Shown here: one piece after another, positions 25,612 through 34,299 of the stretch
Position numbering within the stretch: the stretch's first letter is position 1
Layout: each line of letters begins with the position of its first letter
DNA from: Limnochorda pilosa
GTDB taxonomy: Bacteria > Bacillota > Limnochordia > Limnochordales > Limnochordaceae
DNA length: 64,000 bases
Reading direction: 5' to 3'
Assembly (NCBI RefSeq): GCF_001544015.1
Contig: NZ_AP014924.1
Coordinates: 2,542,001 to 2,606,000, forward strand
The notes under the pieces: model-generated
What the model saw: only the letters and a program-made list of their open reading frames with translations
Database searches by the model: none
Told to the model about the DNA's origin: nothing
Position numbers and translations under genes: made by a program

Positions 25612-26268
25612 ATGCTCGCCGTCTACCTCACCATCGACGCCACGAACCGGCAGCCTTCCTCGTTCCGGAAGGCGAGGCTGGCCAACGAGAAAGGCGCCGA
25701 GCTGGCCAGGATCCTGGGCGACCGCTTTCCTGAGGCGCATGTGCTCTTCAACGGCACCCGATTCGTCCGAGGGTGGGTCGAGGCCCGCCACGCCCCCGAG
25801 ACGCTGGTCGGCCTGCTGGAGTATCTGGTGGACGCTTGGGGGCTGGGACGCTTCGCGGTCGGGCTCGCGCTGGGACCGATTCCCTCCGTCCCCGACACCG
25901 GCACCTGGCTCCAGCGGCTGAGCGAACCGGCCCTCCAGAGCATGCGGGCGTGCGGGCTGGCCAGGGACGCCCGCGTGCCGCTGGAGACGGCCGAGTCCGG
26001 CACGGAGGCCGACCCGGGCGTCTCGGCCGGGCTGAACCTGCTTCTCTGGCTCCGTTCCCGGTGGCCCGCCGAGACGCGGACCGTGATCGAGCGGGCCGAG
26101 CGGGCGTCCACCCTGCGGGCCCTGGCGGAGGAACTGGGGATCTCGCCGCCGGCCCTCACCCAGCGGCTCGGGCGGGCGGGGTGGCGGCCCTACCGGCACG
26201 CGCGGCGGAGGCTCATCCAGCAGCTCGAGAGGGCCGTCCGGCGCAAGAGGTCCCGTGCCGGTCCGTGA
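25612..26268 (+). CDS. Putative SatD-like protein with C-terminal helix-turn-helix
   Basis: 218 residues. The N-terminal half (MLAVYLTIDATNRQPSSFRK, then a segment with FNGTRFVRGWVEA and FAVGLALGPI) resembles SatD-type proteins. The C-terminal part TLRALAEELGISPPALTQRL looks like a helix-turn-helix, followed by a very basic tail. This suggests DNA binding, perhaps a regulator. ATG at 25612 has GGAGG seven bases upstream; an ATG at 25564 is in frame but has no such site. It is divergent from mtnA and converges with menE. Family placement is tentative. Confidence 0.6.
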   Translation: MLAVYLTIDATNRQPSSFRKARLANEKGAELARILGDRFPEAHVLFNGTRFVRGWVEARHAPETLVGLLEYLVDAWGLGRFAVGLALGPIPSVPDTGTWLQRLSEPALQSMRACGLARDARVPLETAESGTEADPGVSAGLNLLLWLRSRWPAETRTVIERAERASTLRALAEELGISPPALTQRLGRAGWRPYRHARRRLIQQLERAVRRKRSRAGP

Positions 26269-26277
26269 AGGGGAGGG

Positions 26278-27801
26278 TCAGTCGGCCAGCCGCCGCCGGA
26301 GGAGCTTGCCGGCCGCGTTGCGGGGCAGGGCGTCCACGAAGCGCACGTGGGCCGGCACCTTGTAGCCCGCCAGCCGCTCGCGGCAGAAACCGCGGATCTC
26401 TTCCTCGGTGACTCGGGCGCCGGGGCGGAGACGGACGGCGGCCAGGACGGCCTGGCCCCAGCGGGGGTCCGGAACGCCCGTGACGCCCGCCTCGAGCACG
26501 GCAGGGTGGGCCAGGAGGGCCGCCTCCACCTCGGCCGGGTAGACGTTCTCCCCGCCTGAGACGATCAGGTCCTCGCGGCGGTCCAGGACGTAGAGGTAGC
26601 CCTCGGGATCCAGGTAGCCCAGGTCGCCGGTGTGGAGCCAGCCTCCAGCCAGGGCCCTGGCCGACTCTTCGGGCCGCCGGAAGTAGCCTGCCATCACCGT
26701 GGGTCCCCGCACCGCGATCTCGCCGGGCTCCCCCGGGGGCTGGGGGCGGTCGTCCTGCTCGATGCGGAGCTCCACGCCGAAGAGGGGCCGCCCCGATGAG
26801 CCCGGCCGGCGGGGCGCCTCGCCCGGGGCCAGGGTCGTCACCTGGGAGGAGGTCTCGGTGAGGCCGTAGGTGGGGACGACGGGCATCCCCAGGCGCGCTG
26901 CGGCATCCAGCAGAGGCTGCGGGGCGGGGCCGCCCCCCACCAGCACCGCCCGCAGGCTAGGCGGGTAGGGGCGCCCGCCTCGGACCTCCAGCATCCGGGC
27001 CAGCATGGCGCTCACCACCGAAAGGAGCGTGGCACCCTCGACGTCGATGGCCCGGTGGACGGCGTCGGGGTCGAAGCGGGGCTGGAGCAGGGTCGGGATG
27101 CCGTAGATCACGCTGCGAAAGAGGATGGCCAGGCCGCCCACGTGGAAGAGGGGCATGGGGGCGAGCCACCGGTCGTCTGGGGAGAGGCCCAGGTTGAGGG
27201 CTGAGACCAGGGCGCTCCAGCCGTGGTTGCCGTAGGTGAGCTGGGCCCCCTTGGGCCGGCCGGTGGTGCCCGAGGTGTAGACGATGGTGTGGACGGCGGC
27301 GGGGTCAAGCTGGAAGCGGAGAGGCACGTCGGCGGGAGCCACGGCGTCCAGGCGACCGCCCCGGATCGCGGCCAGGCCAGGCAGGCGGGCGGCGATCGCC
27401 TCGGCCTGGGGGGCGCTGACCTCGTCGTAGAGGAGGAGCCGGGCCTCCACGTCCTTTAGCTGCCACACGAGCTCGGGGGCGGCCAGGCGAGTGTTCAGGG
27501 GCACCAGGACGGCCCCCAGCCGGCCCACCGCGTGCACCGCCTGGACGAAGAGGGGCCCCGGGGAGAGGAGGACCGCCAGGCGGTCACCCTCCCCCACGCT
27601 CAGCACGGCCAGGCGCCGGGCCAGGAGCGAGACCTCGCGGTCCAGCTCGCCGAAACTCCACGAGCGGCCCTCGAAGCGGAGCACCTCCCGTTCGGGCGTA
27701 TGCTCGGCTCGCCAGCGAAGCCAGTCCACCTCGGGCCAGATGGAAGCAGTCGTCCCCCTCACCCTCCCTTGGGCGGCGTCGGGCCGCCAACCGCGGCGCA
27801 C
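26278..27801 (-). CDS. menE: 2-succinylbenzoate-CoA ligase
   Basis: AMP-forming acyl-CoA synthetase, 507 residues. It has the P-loop-like YTSGTTGRPKGAQLTYGNH, the A5 motif PTYGLTETSSQV, the A7/A8 region LHTGDLGYLDPEGYLYVLDR, and the A10 Lys in PRNAAGKLLRRRL. MenE activates o-succinylbenzoate with CoA for naphthoate ring closure by MenB. It is the last gene of the men operon, starting at GTG 27801 six bases behind the menA stop. A second GTG at 27762 follows GGGAGG directly. The assignment rests on family and operon together. Confidence 0.93.
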   Translation of the reverse strand: MRRGWRPDAAQGRVRGTTASIWPEVDWLRWRAEHTPEREVLRFEGRSWSFGELDREVSLLARRLAVLSVGEGDRLAVLLSPGPLFVQAVHAVGRLGAVLVPLNTRLAAPELVWQLKDVEARLLLYDEVSAPQAEAIAARLPGLAAIRGGRLDAVAPADVPLRFQLDPAAVHTIVYTSGTTGRPKGAQLTYGNHGWSALVSALNLGLSPDDRWLAPMPLFHVGGLAILFRSVIYGIPTLLQPRFDPDAVHRAIDVEGATLLSVVSAMLARMLEVRGGRPYPPSLRAVLVGGGPAPQPLLDAAARLGMPVVPTYGLTETSSQVTTLAPGEAPRRPGSSGRPLFGVELRIEQDDRPQPPGEPGEIAVRGPTVMAGYFRRPEESARALAGGWLHTGDLGYLDPEGYLYVLDRREDLIVSGGENVYPAEVEAALLAHPAVLEAGVTGVPDPRWGQAVLAAVRLRPGARVTEEEIRGFCRERLAGYKVPAHVRFVDALPRNAAGKLLRRRLAD

Positions 27802-27806
27802 CCGCC

Positions 27807-28856
27807 TCAGGGCCGCCAGACGAGGGCCAGCCCCAGCAGGATCGCGAAGAGCAGGTGGAGCTGCCCCGTCCCCTTCAGCACCCGGTTGAGGTCGGGTCCC
27901 TCGCTGCCACCCAGGACCGTTCGGCTCAGGCGGTAGGCCAGGGGCAGGCTGAGGAGCGGCAGCCAGAAGAGGGACCCCATCCGTCCTGTGAGGCCCAGCG
28001 CCAGCGGGACCGCGTACGCCCCGGCCAGGAAGAGGACGTACTGGATCCGGGTGGCCCGGGCGCCGATGCGCACCGCGACGGTGCGCTTGCCCGCGGCCCG
28101 GTCGGTGGCGATGTCCCGCAGGTTGTTCACCACCAGGATGTCGGTGACGATGAAGGCCACGGGCAGCGCCAGAGTGAAGGCGACGGCGCCGGCCTCGCCC
28201 GTGTGGAGGTAGTAGGTGGTCACCACGGCCACGAGCCCGAAGAAGATGAAGACGAAGAGGTCACCCAGGCCGTGGTAGCCCAGGGGCCAGGGCCCGCCCG
28301 TGTAGAGGATCGCGCCGGCGATGCTGGCCATCCCCACGGCCAGGATGGGCCATCCCCCCGCCCAGACCAGGTAGAGGCCCACCAGGAAGGCGAGGCCCAG
28401 AGTGACGGCGGTGCCCGCGGCCACCTCCCGCTCGCTCAGGAGGCCGGCCTGGGTGACCCGGACCGGCCCCGTCCGCTCCGTGGTGTCGGCGCCCCGCTTG
28501 AAGTCGAAGAGGTCGTTGGCCAGGTTGGCGCCGATCTGGATCAGCAGGGCGGCCACCAGGGCGGCCAGCAAGACGACCGGGCGGAAGCGGCCCTCGCCCA
28601 GGGCGGCGGCGCTGGCCACGATCACCGGCGCCACCGAGGCGGGCAGGGTCAGGGGACGGGCGGCGTGGATCCAGACGCCCAGCTTCGAGCCCGGGGCCGG
28701 GGCGGGGATGCCGGGCTCGGAGCCCGGTGGCGGGCCACCCGGCCGGCCGCCGGGCGCTGGGGGCCGGCTCGGGCTACGGACGATCGTGGCCGGGCGCACC
28801 CTACGGGAACCGGGGGAACTTGGAGAAATCGGGCTTCCGCTTCTCGAGGAAGGCAT
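27807..28856 (-). CDS. menA: 1,4-dihydroxy-2-naphthoate polyprenyltransferase
   Basis: UbiA-superfamily membrane prenyltransferase that joins a polyprenyl chain to dihydroxynaphthoate. It has eight to nine hydrophobic segments and the Asp-rich site [16 protein letters not shown] second site reads [17 protein letters not shown]. At 349 residues it is longer than usual, with a Pro/Gly/Ser-rich N-terminus of about 55 residues. ATG 28856 overlaps menB by 56 bases but has AAGGAGG six bases upstream inside menB. GTG at 28799 is an alternative with no such site. It lies between menB and menE. Confidence 0.9.
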   Translation of the reverse strand: MPSSRSGSPISPSSPGSRRVRPATIVRSPSRPPAPGGRPGGPPPGSEPGIPAPAPGSKLGVWIHAARPLTLPASVAPVIVASAAALGEGRFRPVVLLAALVAALLIQIGANLANDLFDFKRGADTTERTGPVRVTQAGLLSEREVAAGTAVTLGLAFLVGLYLVWAGGWPILAVGMASIAGAILYTGGPWPLGYHGLGDLFVFIFFGLVAVVTTYYLHTGEAGAVAFTLALPVAFIVTDILVVNNLRDIATDRAAGKRTVAVRIGARATRIQYVLFLAGAYAVPLALGLTGRMGSLFWLPLLSLPLAYRLSRTVLGGSEGPDLNRVLKGTGQLHLLFAILLGLALVWRP

Positions 28857-29619
28857 TGCGACCCTCCTTTGCTTCTTCGGTCAGGTAGAAGAGGAGCGTG
28901 GCGTCGCCCGCCAGCTGCTGGAGCCCCGCCAGCCCGTCGGTGTCGGCGTTGAAGGCAGCCTTCAGGAAGCGGAGGGCCGTGGGGCTCTTCTGGAGGATCT
29001 CCTCCGCCCAGGCCACTGTCTCCTCCTCCAGCCGGTCCAGGGGGACCACGGCGTTCACCAGGCCCATCTCCAGCGCCTCCCGCGCCGAGTAGCGGCGGCA
29101 GAGGTACCAGATCTCCCGGGCCTTCTTCTGGCCGACGGTACGGGCCAGCAGCCCGGCGCCGTAGCCTGCGTCGAAGCTGCCCACCTGGGGGCCCGTCTGG
29201 CCGAAGACGGCGTTCTCTGCGGCGATGGTGAGGTCGCAGACCAGGTGGAGCACGTGGCCGCCCCCGATCGCGTACCCGGCCACCATGGCGATGACGGGCT
29301 TGGGCAGGGTGCGGATCTGCCGCTGCAGGTCAAGGACGTTCAGGCGGGGGATCTGATCGTCGCCCACGTAGCCGCCGTCGCCCCGCACCTTCTGGTCGCC
29401 GCCGGAGCAGAAGGCCTCCTTCCCTTGCCCCGTGAGGATGACCACGCCGATGGAGCGGTCGTCGCGGGCGGCGGCGAAGGCGTCCATCAGCTCCATGACG
29501 GTCTGGGGCCGGAAAGCGTTCCGCACCTCCGGGCGGTTGATGGTGATCTTGGCGATGCCGCCGTGGGTCTCGTACCTGATGTCGGTGTACGGCCGGGCCG
29601 GAGTCCAGGTGATGCTCAC
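28801..29619 (-). CDS. menB: 1,4-dihydroxy-2-naphthoyl-CoA synthase
   Basis: Crotonase-fold enzyme of 272 residues, the standard MenB length. It closes the second ring of the naphthoate. It has [61 protein letters not shown] and the C-terminal [15 protein letters not shown] typical of MenB rather than general enoyl-CoA hydratases. GTG at 29619 has GGAGG nine bases upstream. It lies 25 bases downstream of menH. The conserved C-terminal codons contain the ribosome binding site used for menA's upstream start. Confidence 0.96.
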   Translation of the reverse strand: MSITWTPARPYTDIRYETHGGIAKITINRPEVRNAFRPQTVMELMDAFAAARDDRSIGVVILTGQGKEAFCSGGDQKVRGDGGYVGDDQIPRLNVLDLQRQIRTLPKPVIAMVAGYAIGGGHVLHLVCDLTIAAENAVFGQTGPQVGSFDAGYGAGLLARTVGQKKAREIWYLCRRYSAREALEMGLVNAVVPLDRLEEETVAWAEEILQKSPTALRFLKAAFNADTDGLAGLQQLAGDATLLFYLTEEAKEGRNAFLEKRKPDFSKFPRFP

Positions 29620-29644
29620 CGGCTGCGTCCTCCTCTCGCGTCCT

Positions 29645-30601
29645 TCATCTCGTCGCGTCCTTCGTCTCGCGTCCCTCGTCCAGGAAGGCCCGCACATGCC
29701 GGGCGAAGATCCCTGGTTGCTCCAGGTGAACGGCGTGGCCTGCCTCGGGAACCACCTCCGCTCGGGCCCGGGGCAGACGGGCCGCCATGCGGGCCGCCAG
29801 GGCCGTGAACTTGGGGTCGAGCGCGCCCGCCAAGAGAAGCGTGGGAGCCTCCACCTCCGGCAGGCGGCTCCAGAGGGGCTCGTGCACGCCCGTCCCCATC
29901 CCCCGCAGCGAGGCGGCCAGGCCCTCGGCCCGGCAGGCCAGGCGCTGGCGGCGCTGGCGGCGCCAGACCTCGGGCGGCAGCCGCCGCTGGCTGGCGAAGA
30001 GCGGCTGGGCCTCCCAGCGTTCGACGAAGGCCCGGATCCCCGCCCTCTCGATGAAGGCGGCCCGTGCCTCGTCCTGGGCCCTGCGGGCGCTGCGCTCGCG
30101 GGGGTCTTCCAGCCCGGGCGAGGCACTCTCGAGCACCAGGGCGCTCACCCGCTCTGGATGGGCCACCGCCAGGTAGAGCGCCAGGCGACCGCCCATGGAG
30201 TAGCCCAGCACGTCGGCCCGGTCCACCCCCAGCCGATCCAGGACGGCCAGGAGGTCTGCAGCCTGGCGCTCGATCCGGTGGCGCTCGGCCGCCGGAGCCC
30301 GGGGGTCCACCACCCGGGAGGCGCCGTGCCCGAGCAGGTCTGGGGCGATGACCTCCCGCCCGGCGGCCAGCTCCGGCAGCAGGGGGCGCCAAACGGTGGC
30401 CCGCCCCGTGAAGCCGTGGAGGAGCAGCAGGGGCCGGGCGGGGTCCCGGAGCGAGTGCCGGGCGGGGCCGGAATCCAGCCTTTGGCCGGAACCCGGTGGG
30501 CTTCCACTCCCCTGGTGCTGCGAGGTCGGCGCCGGCGGGCCCGCCAGCTCCACGTGGATGCGGGCGCCTTCCCGGGTGAGGGTGCGATGGCGCACCGTCA
30601 T
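29645..30601 (-). CDS. menH: MenH-like alpha/beta hydrolase (SHCHC synthase)
   Basis: 318-residue alpha/beta hydrolase: oxyanion segment [14 protein letters not shown], nucleophile elbow [15 protein letters not shown], late acid in [11 protein letters not shown] and His in [13 protein letters not shown]. MenH eliminates pyruvate from the MenD product. ATG 30601 overlaps the menD stop as ATGA and has GGAGG ten bases upstream. An insert of Pro/Ser-rich residues (about 22-50) separates the first strands. Position between menD and menB supports MenH rather than a generic esterase. Confidence 0.88.
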   Translation of the reverse strand: MTVRHRTLTREGARIHVELAGPPAPTSQHQGSGSPPGSGQRLDSGPARHSLRDPARPLLLLHGFTGRATVWRPLLPELAAGREVIAPDLLGHGASRVVDPRAPAAERHRIERQAADLLAVLDRLGVDRADVLGYSMGGRLALYLAVAHPERVSALVLESASPGLEDPRERSARRAQDEARAAFIERAGIRAFVERWEAQPLFASQRRLPPEVWRRQRRQRLACRAEGLAASLRGMGTGVHEPLWSRLPEVEAPTLLLAGALDPKFTALAARMAARLPRARAEVVPEAGHAVHLEQPGIFARHVRAFLDEGRETKDATR

Positions 30602-32493
30602 GGACGGGCTACCTCCAGGATGGGCGCCACGGCCGCCTCCACCCGCCGCCAGGCCTCCCGGTGCAGGGCGGCGTTCCGTTTCCGCTCGCTGCGGACCTCC
30701 ACCACGGTGAGCGCTCTCTCCTCCAGGCCCGTCCGCACCGCCTCCCGGAAGGCCTCCCAACCCGCTGGTCGCAGGAGACGACCGCCGTACATCTCCACCG
30801 CGGGCCGGAAGTCCAGGCCCGTGGGCGTGGCGAAGAGGGGCTCGAAGGCGTCGCCCAGGGTCGCCTGGGGCAGGAAGGAGAAGATGCCGCCCCCGTCGTT
30901 GTGCAGGAGCACCACGGTGAGGGGGATCCGGTGGAGCCGGGCGGCCAGGAGCCCGTTCAGGTCGTGGTAGAGGGAGAGGTCGCCCAGCACCAGCACCGCC
31001 GGGCCGTCACCGCCTCCGGCCGCCGCCCCCAGGGCGCTGGAGACCACGCCGTCGATGCCGCTCGCGCCCCGGTTGGCCAGGACGCGCACCCCCGCCGCGC
31101 CCCGGTGGAAGGCGTCCAGGTCCCGGACGGGCATGCTGTTCCCCGCGAAGAGCAAGGAACCCTCGGGCAGGAGCGACGCGAGCTCGGCGAAGACCCGGCC
31201 CTCGAAGAGCTCCCCGGGCTCCGGCGCGTGCACGGCTTCGGCCAGGGCCCCGGCGCTCGCCTCCTCCAGCCGCCGCCACATCTCCAGCCAGGGCGTTTCC
31301 GCTCGGTCGGAAGCGCCGGTCCAAGGGCGCTCCGGCACTCCCAAGGGATCCAGGGCTCGGGCGGGGTCCGCCGCCCCTTCTCCGGCTGAGAGGGCGGCCG
31401 TCAGCTGCTCCGCCAGGCGCCGGGGCTCGGCCCAGACCATACGGGTGGCGGTCTGGGCCGGGTCTCGCCAAGCGGGCGCCTCGTCGACCACCCACTGGGG
31501 GACGCCGGCGTGGTGCTCCAGGAACTGGCCCAGCACCTTGGAGACGGGCGCCGCGCCCAGCCGGAGGACCCCACCGGGCGCAAGGCGCTCGAAGGCGCCC
31601 GGGACCCGGAGGAAGGCGTCGTACGTGGTGATGCGCGGGGCGGCCTCCTGCCCGCCACCCGCGGGGCCCTGGCGGAGCTGGCTCAGGGGGTCCGCCAGCA
31701 GGGGCCAGCCCAGGCGCTGGGCGAGCCGGGCCACCGGGCCGGCCAGGGACGGGTCGTCCTGGGGGCCCACCACCACCAGCCCGCGCCGGACTGCGAGGAG
31801 CTCTTCTGCCAGGGAGGCGATGGCTTCGGGCTCCAGGGAGCGCCGCCCCGCCTCCACCCGGATGCCTCCGAGGGTCGCGGCGGGGGCGTTCCGGGAGGCC
31901 AGGCCTTCCTCCCCCGGACCGGCCGCGGGCGGCCTCGGGATGAGGGGCTCCCGCAGCGGCAGGTTCAGGTGGACGGGGCCGGCGGGGGCCTCCCGGGCCA
32001 GGGCGGCCGCCCGGGCCCCGGTGGCCTGGGCATGGCGCACCATCCGGGGAGAGCCCTCGGGCAGGGGCAGCTCGAGGGACGCCTTGGCGTGGGGGCCGAA
32101 GAGGCCCACCTGGTCGATGGTCTGGGGTGCGCCCACCTCCCGCAGCTCGCGGGGGCGGTCGGCCGTCAGCAGCACCAGGGGGACGCGTCCGTAGCGGGCC
32201 TCCGCCACCGCGGGGTGGAGGTTGGCCGCGGCGGTGCCGGAGGTGACCAGCACGGCCACCGGCTCCCCCAGGGCCCGGGCCATCCCCAGGGCGAAGAAAC
32301 CGGCGGAACGCTCGTCCACGTGCTGCCAGAGCCGAAGGTTCGGGGTTCGATGGGCCGTGAGCAGGACCGGCGTCGAGCGGGAGCCCGGGCAGAAGACCAG
32401 GTGGTGCACGCCCGCTTGGACCAGCGCCTCCATCAGGGCGCTCAGGTAGACGTGGGCCGCCTCAGGAGTCCCGGCGGCTTCCCAGGCGTTCAC
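30598..32493 (-). CDS. menD: 2-succinyl-5-enolpyruvyl-6-hydroxy-3-cyclohexene-1-carboxylate synthase
   Basis: ThDP-dependent MenD, 631 residues. The N-terminal domain has FCPGSRSTPVLLTAHR, HVDERSAGFFALGMARA with the catalytic Glu, and TSGTAAANLHPAVAEA. The C-terminal domain has NRGASGIDGVVSSALGAA, VLGDLSLYHDLNGLLAA and LLHNDGGGIFSFLPQA. It joins isochorismate and 2-oxoglutarate. GTG 32493 overlaps the menF stop as GTGA and has GGAGG seven bases upstream. It is longer than typical MenD (about 550-580) owing to insertions in the central domain. All core motifs are intact. Confidence 0.97.
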   Translation of the reverse strand: MNAWEAAGTPEAAHVYLSALMEALVQAGVHHLVFCPGSRSTPVLLTAHRTPNLRLWQHVDERSAGFFALGMARALGEPVAVLVTSGTAAANLHPAVAEARYGRVPLVLLTADRPRELREVGAPQTIDQVGLFGPHAKASLELPLPEGSPRMVRHAQATGARAAALAREAPAGPVHLNLPLREPLIPRPPAAGPGEEGLASRNAPAATLGGIRVEAGRRSLEPEAIASLAEELLAVRRGLVVVGPQDDPSLAGPVARLAQRLGWPLLADPLSQLRQGPAGGGQEAAPRITTYDAFLRVPGAFERLAPGGVLRLGAAPVSKVLGQFLEHHAGVPQWVVDEAPAWRDPAQTATRMVWAEPRRLAEQLTAALSAGEGAADPARALDPLGVPERPWTGASDRAETPWLEMWRRLEEASAGALAEAVHAPEPGELFEGRVFAELASLLPEGSLLFAGNSMPVRDLDAFHRGAAGVRVLANRGASGIDGVVSSALGAAAGGGDGPAVLVLGDLSLYHDLNGLLAARLHRIPLTVVLLHNDGGGIFSFLPQATLGDAFEPLFATPTGLDFRPAVEMYGGRLLRPAGWEAFREAVRTGLEERALTVVEVRSERKRNAALHREAWRRVEAAVAPILEVARP

Positions 32494-34034
32494 TGGGCCG
32501 CCTCCTCGAGGGCGGTGAGGAAGGGGCGCAACTTGAGCCGCCACTCCCGGACCTCAGCCTCGGGCCGGGAACCGCCCACGATGCCGCAGCCGGCGAAGAG
32601 GTCGGCGCCGTCTTCCCGCAGGAGCCCCGAGCGGATGGCGACCGCGAAGGCGCCGTTCCCTGCCGGGTCGACCCAGCCGATGGGGCCCGCGTACCAGCCC
32701 CGGTTCCACCCCTCCAGCGCCCGCACCAGCCGGAGCGCTTCTTCCCGCGGCGAGCCGCCTACGGCAGGCGTGGGATGGAGCTTCTCCACCACGTCCAGGA
32801 GCCCCGTGCCCGGGGCAAGGCGCCCCCGGAGGGGCGTGTGCAGGTGCTGCACCGTGGGCAGGCGCAGCAGCCGGGGCTCCGGGCTCACCTCCAGGATCTC
32901 GGTCAGGGGAGAAAGACCCTCGCGCAGGGCGTCCACCACGGCCTGGTGCTCCTCTCGCTCCTTGACGCTCTCCAGGAGCCCCCGGCCCAGGCGGTCGTCC
33001 TCGGCCGGCGTCTCGCCCCGGGGTGCGGAACCGGCCAGGGCCATGCTCTCCACCCAGCCGTCCCGCACCCGCGCCAGGAGCTCGGGCGAGGCGCCGAGGA
33101 AGGTGGCTCCCCCCAGGTCCAGCGCGAAGTGGATGGCACGGGGGTTGGCGGCAGCCAGAGCCGCCAGGACCCGGGCGGGGTCGAAGCCGCCCGGCCGGTG
33201 TACCCGCACGGCTTGGGCCAGCACCACCTTCCGCACCCGGCCCCGGCGCACCGCCTCCGCGGCCGAGGCCACCGCGCGCATCCAGGGCTCGGGGGCGGGC
33301 TCGTGCACCGCCAGGGCGCCCGTGGTTGCGTGAGGCGCCCCGCTGGCGCCGGGGGGAACCGCCCGAGGGGCCACGAGGAGGTGCAGGGCCTTTCGGGCGA
33401 GGCGACGGGCGATCTCCTGCGGGTCGTCGCCGGGCTCGACCCAGGCGTTCAAGGTGAGCCAGCCCTCGTCCCCGCGGGAGGTGACCAGGGCCTCCGGCAG
33501 GATCAGGAGCCCACCGGGAAAGCCGTGCCACGGCTCCTCGTCCGGTGGGTCGAACGCGAATCCACCCAGGAAAAGGGGGCCGGTGCCGGGAACCGCGGGG
33601 CCCTCCGTCACCGCCCTTTCGGACAGACGCCTCCACCCTTTCCGCGTCGTGTGGAAGGCGCCGGCACCCTCCCCGCGCAGAGTCTGAACCGTCCCCGCGC
33701 CCACCAGGGTGAGCCGGGCGCCGCCCAGGCCCTCCGCGTGCAAGAGCTCGCTCCAGAAGAGGCGTACGCCGCCGGGTGTGGCGGAACGGGTCAAGAGGAC
33801 GAGGGGGTCCTGGGCGGGGATGGCCGAGACCCAGCTCGCGAGCAGGGGTTCCCCCCGCTGCCCGGCCTCCGCGATCGCCCGGCTCAGGAAGGCCTCCAGC
33901 CGGCCCACCTCGACGGGGGTGGCCGCCGGATGGACGCGGACCTGTCCGGTGCCAGCGTAGCTCCCGCCCGTGGGCTGCATCGGAACGGTTTCGCTGGCCG
34001 CCGGGGCCGTGGATCGGCCGCGGGACGCGATCAT
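32490..34034 (-). CDS. menF: Isochorismate synthase
   Basis: Chorismate-binding family enzyme, 514 residues, that converts chorismate to isochorismate and commits it to menaquinone. The C-terminal domain shows RVRKVVLAQAVRV, FLGASPELLARV, ALAGSAPRG, EREEHQAVVDALREG, HLHTPLRGRL, LHPTPAVGG and FAGCGIVGGSRPEAE, the usual order. ATG 34034 is preferred; a GGGAGG lies 12 bases upstream. A TTG at 34061 has no binding site. It is the first gene of the men operon, with a promoter and inverted repeat immediately upstream. Confidence 0.94.
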   Translation of the reverse strand: MIASRGRSTAPAASETVPMQPTGGSYAGTGQVRVHPAATPVEVGRLEAFLSRAIAEAGQRGEPLLASWVSAIPAQDPLVLLTRSATPGGVRLFWSELLHAEGLGGARLTLVGAGTVQTLRGEGAGAFHTTRKGWRRLSERAVTEGPAVPGTGPLFLGGFAFDPPDEEPWHGFPGGLLILPEALVTSRGDEGWLTLNAWVEPGDDPQEIARRLARKALHLLVAPRAVPPGASGAPHATTGALAVHEPAPEPWMRAVASAAEAVRRGRVRKVVLAQAVRVHRPGGFDPARVLAALAAANPRAIHFALDLGGATFLGASPELLARVRDGWVESMALAGSAPRGETPAEDDRLGRGLLESVKEREEHQAVVDALREGLSPLTEILEVSPEPRLLRLPTVQHLHTPLRGRLAPGTGLLDVVEKLHPTPAVGGSPREEALRLVRALEGWNRGWYAGPIGWVDPAGNGAFAVAIRSGLLREDGADLFAGCGIVGGSRPEAEVREWRLKLRPFLTALEEAAQ

Positions 34035-34090
34035 GGGCCCACCCCGCCTCCCTTTCCTCAAAAGACGCGCTGAATCGTCGCAACACTTTC

Positions 34091-34112
34091 ACAGACCGAC
34101 GGGTCGGTCTGT
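34091..34112. promoter_or_regulatory. Perfect inverted repeat (TetR-type operator candidate)
   Basis: Ten-base arms ACAGACCGAC and GTCGGTCTGT are separated by GG. The repeat begins eight bases downstream of the men -10 element, so it covers the start of transcription. The ACCGAC..GTCGGT core is typical of TetR-family operators. No tetR gene is seen nearby. Confidence 0.65.
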
Positions 34113-34120
34113 CGCGAAAC

Positions 34121-34149
34121 AGTATAGGCGCGCCCTTCCGCGCCGTCAA
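34121..34149 (-). promoter_or_regulatory. Sigma-A promoter of the men operon
   Basis: On the minus strand TTGACG (34149-34144) and TATACT (34126-34121) are separated by exactly 17 bases, near the vegetative consensus. It lies about 90 bases upstream of the menF start. Confidence 0.8.
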
Positions 34150-34299
34150 CGGATGCCCGCGCGGCACCCCGCGTGCCTGGCGTCGACCCCCACCGCTTCG
34201 GCGGCACTGCCGCGCCACCAGGCACCGCCTTGCCACCAGGGAAGGGCCCCGGGCGCGGTGAAGGGAGAAGGAGAGGTGGACGAGCGGGAGGTGGCGCAC

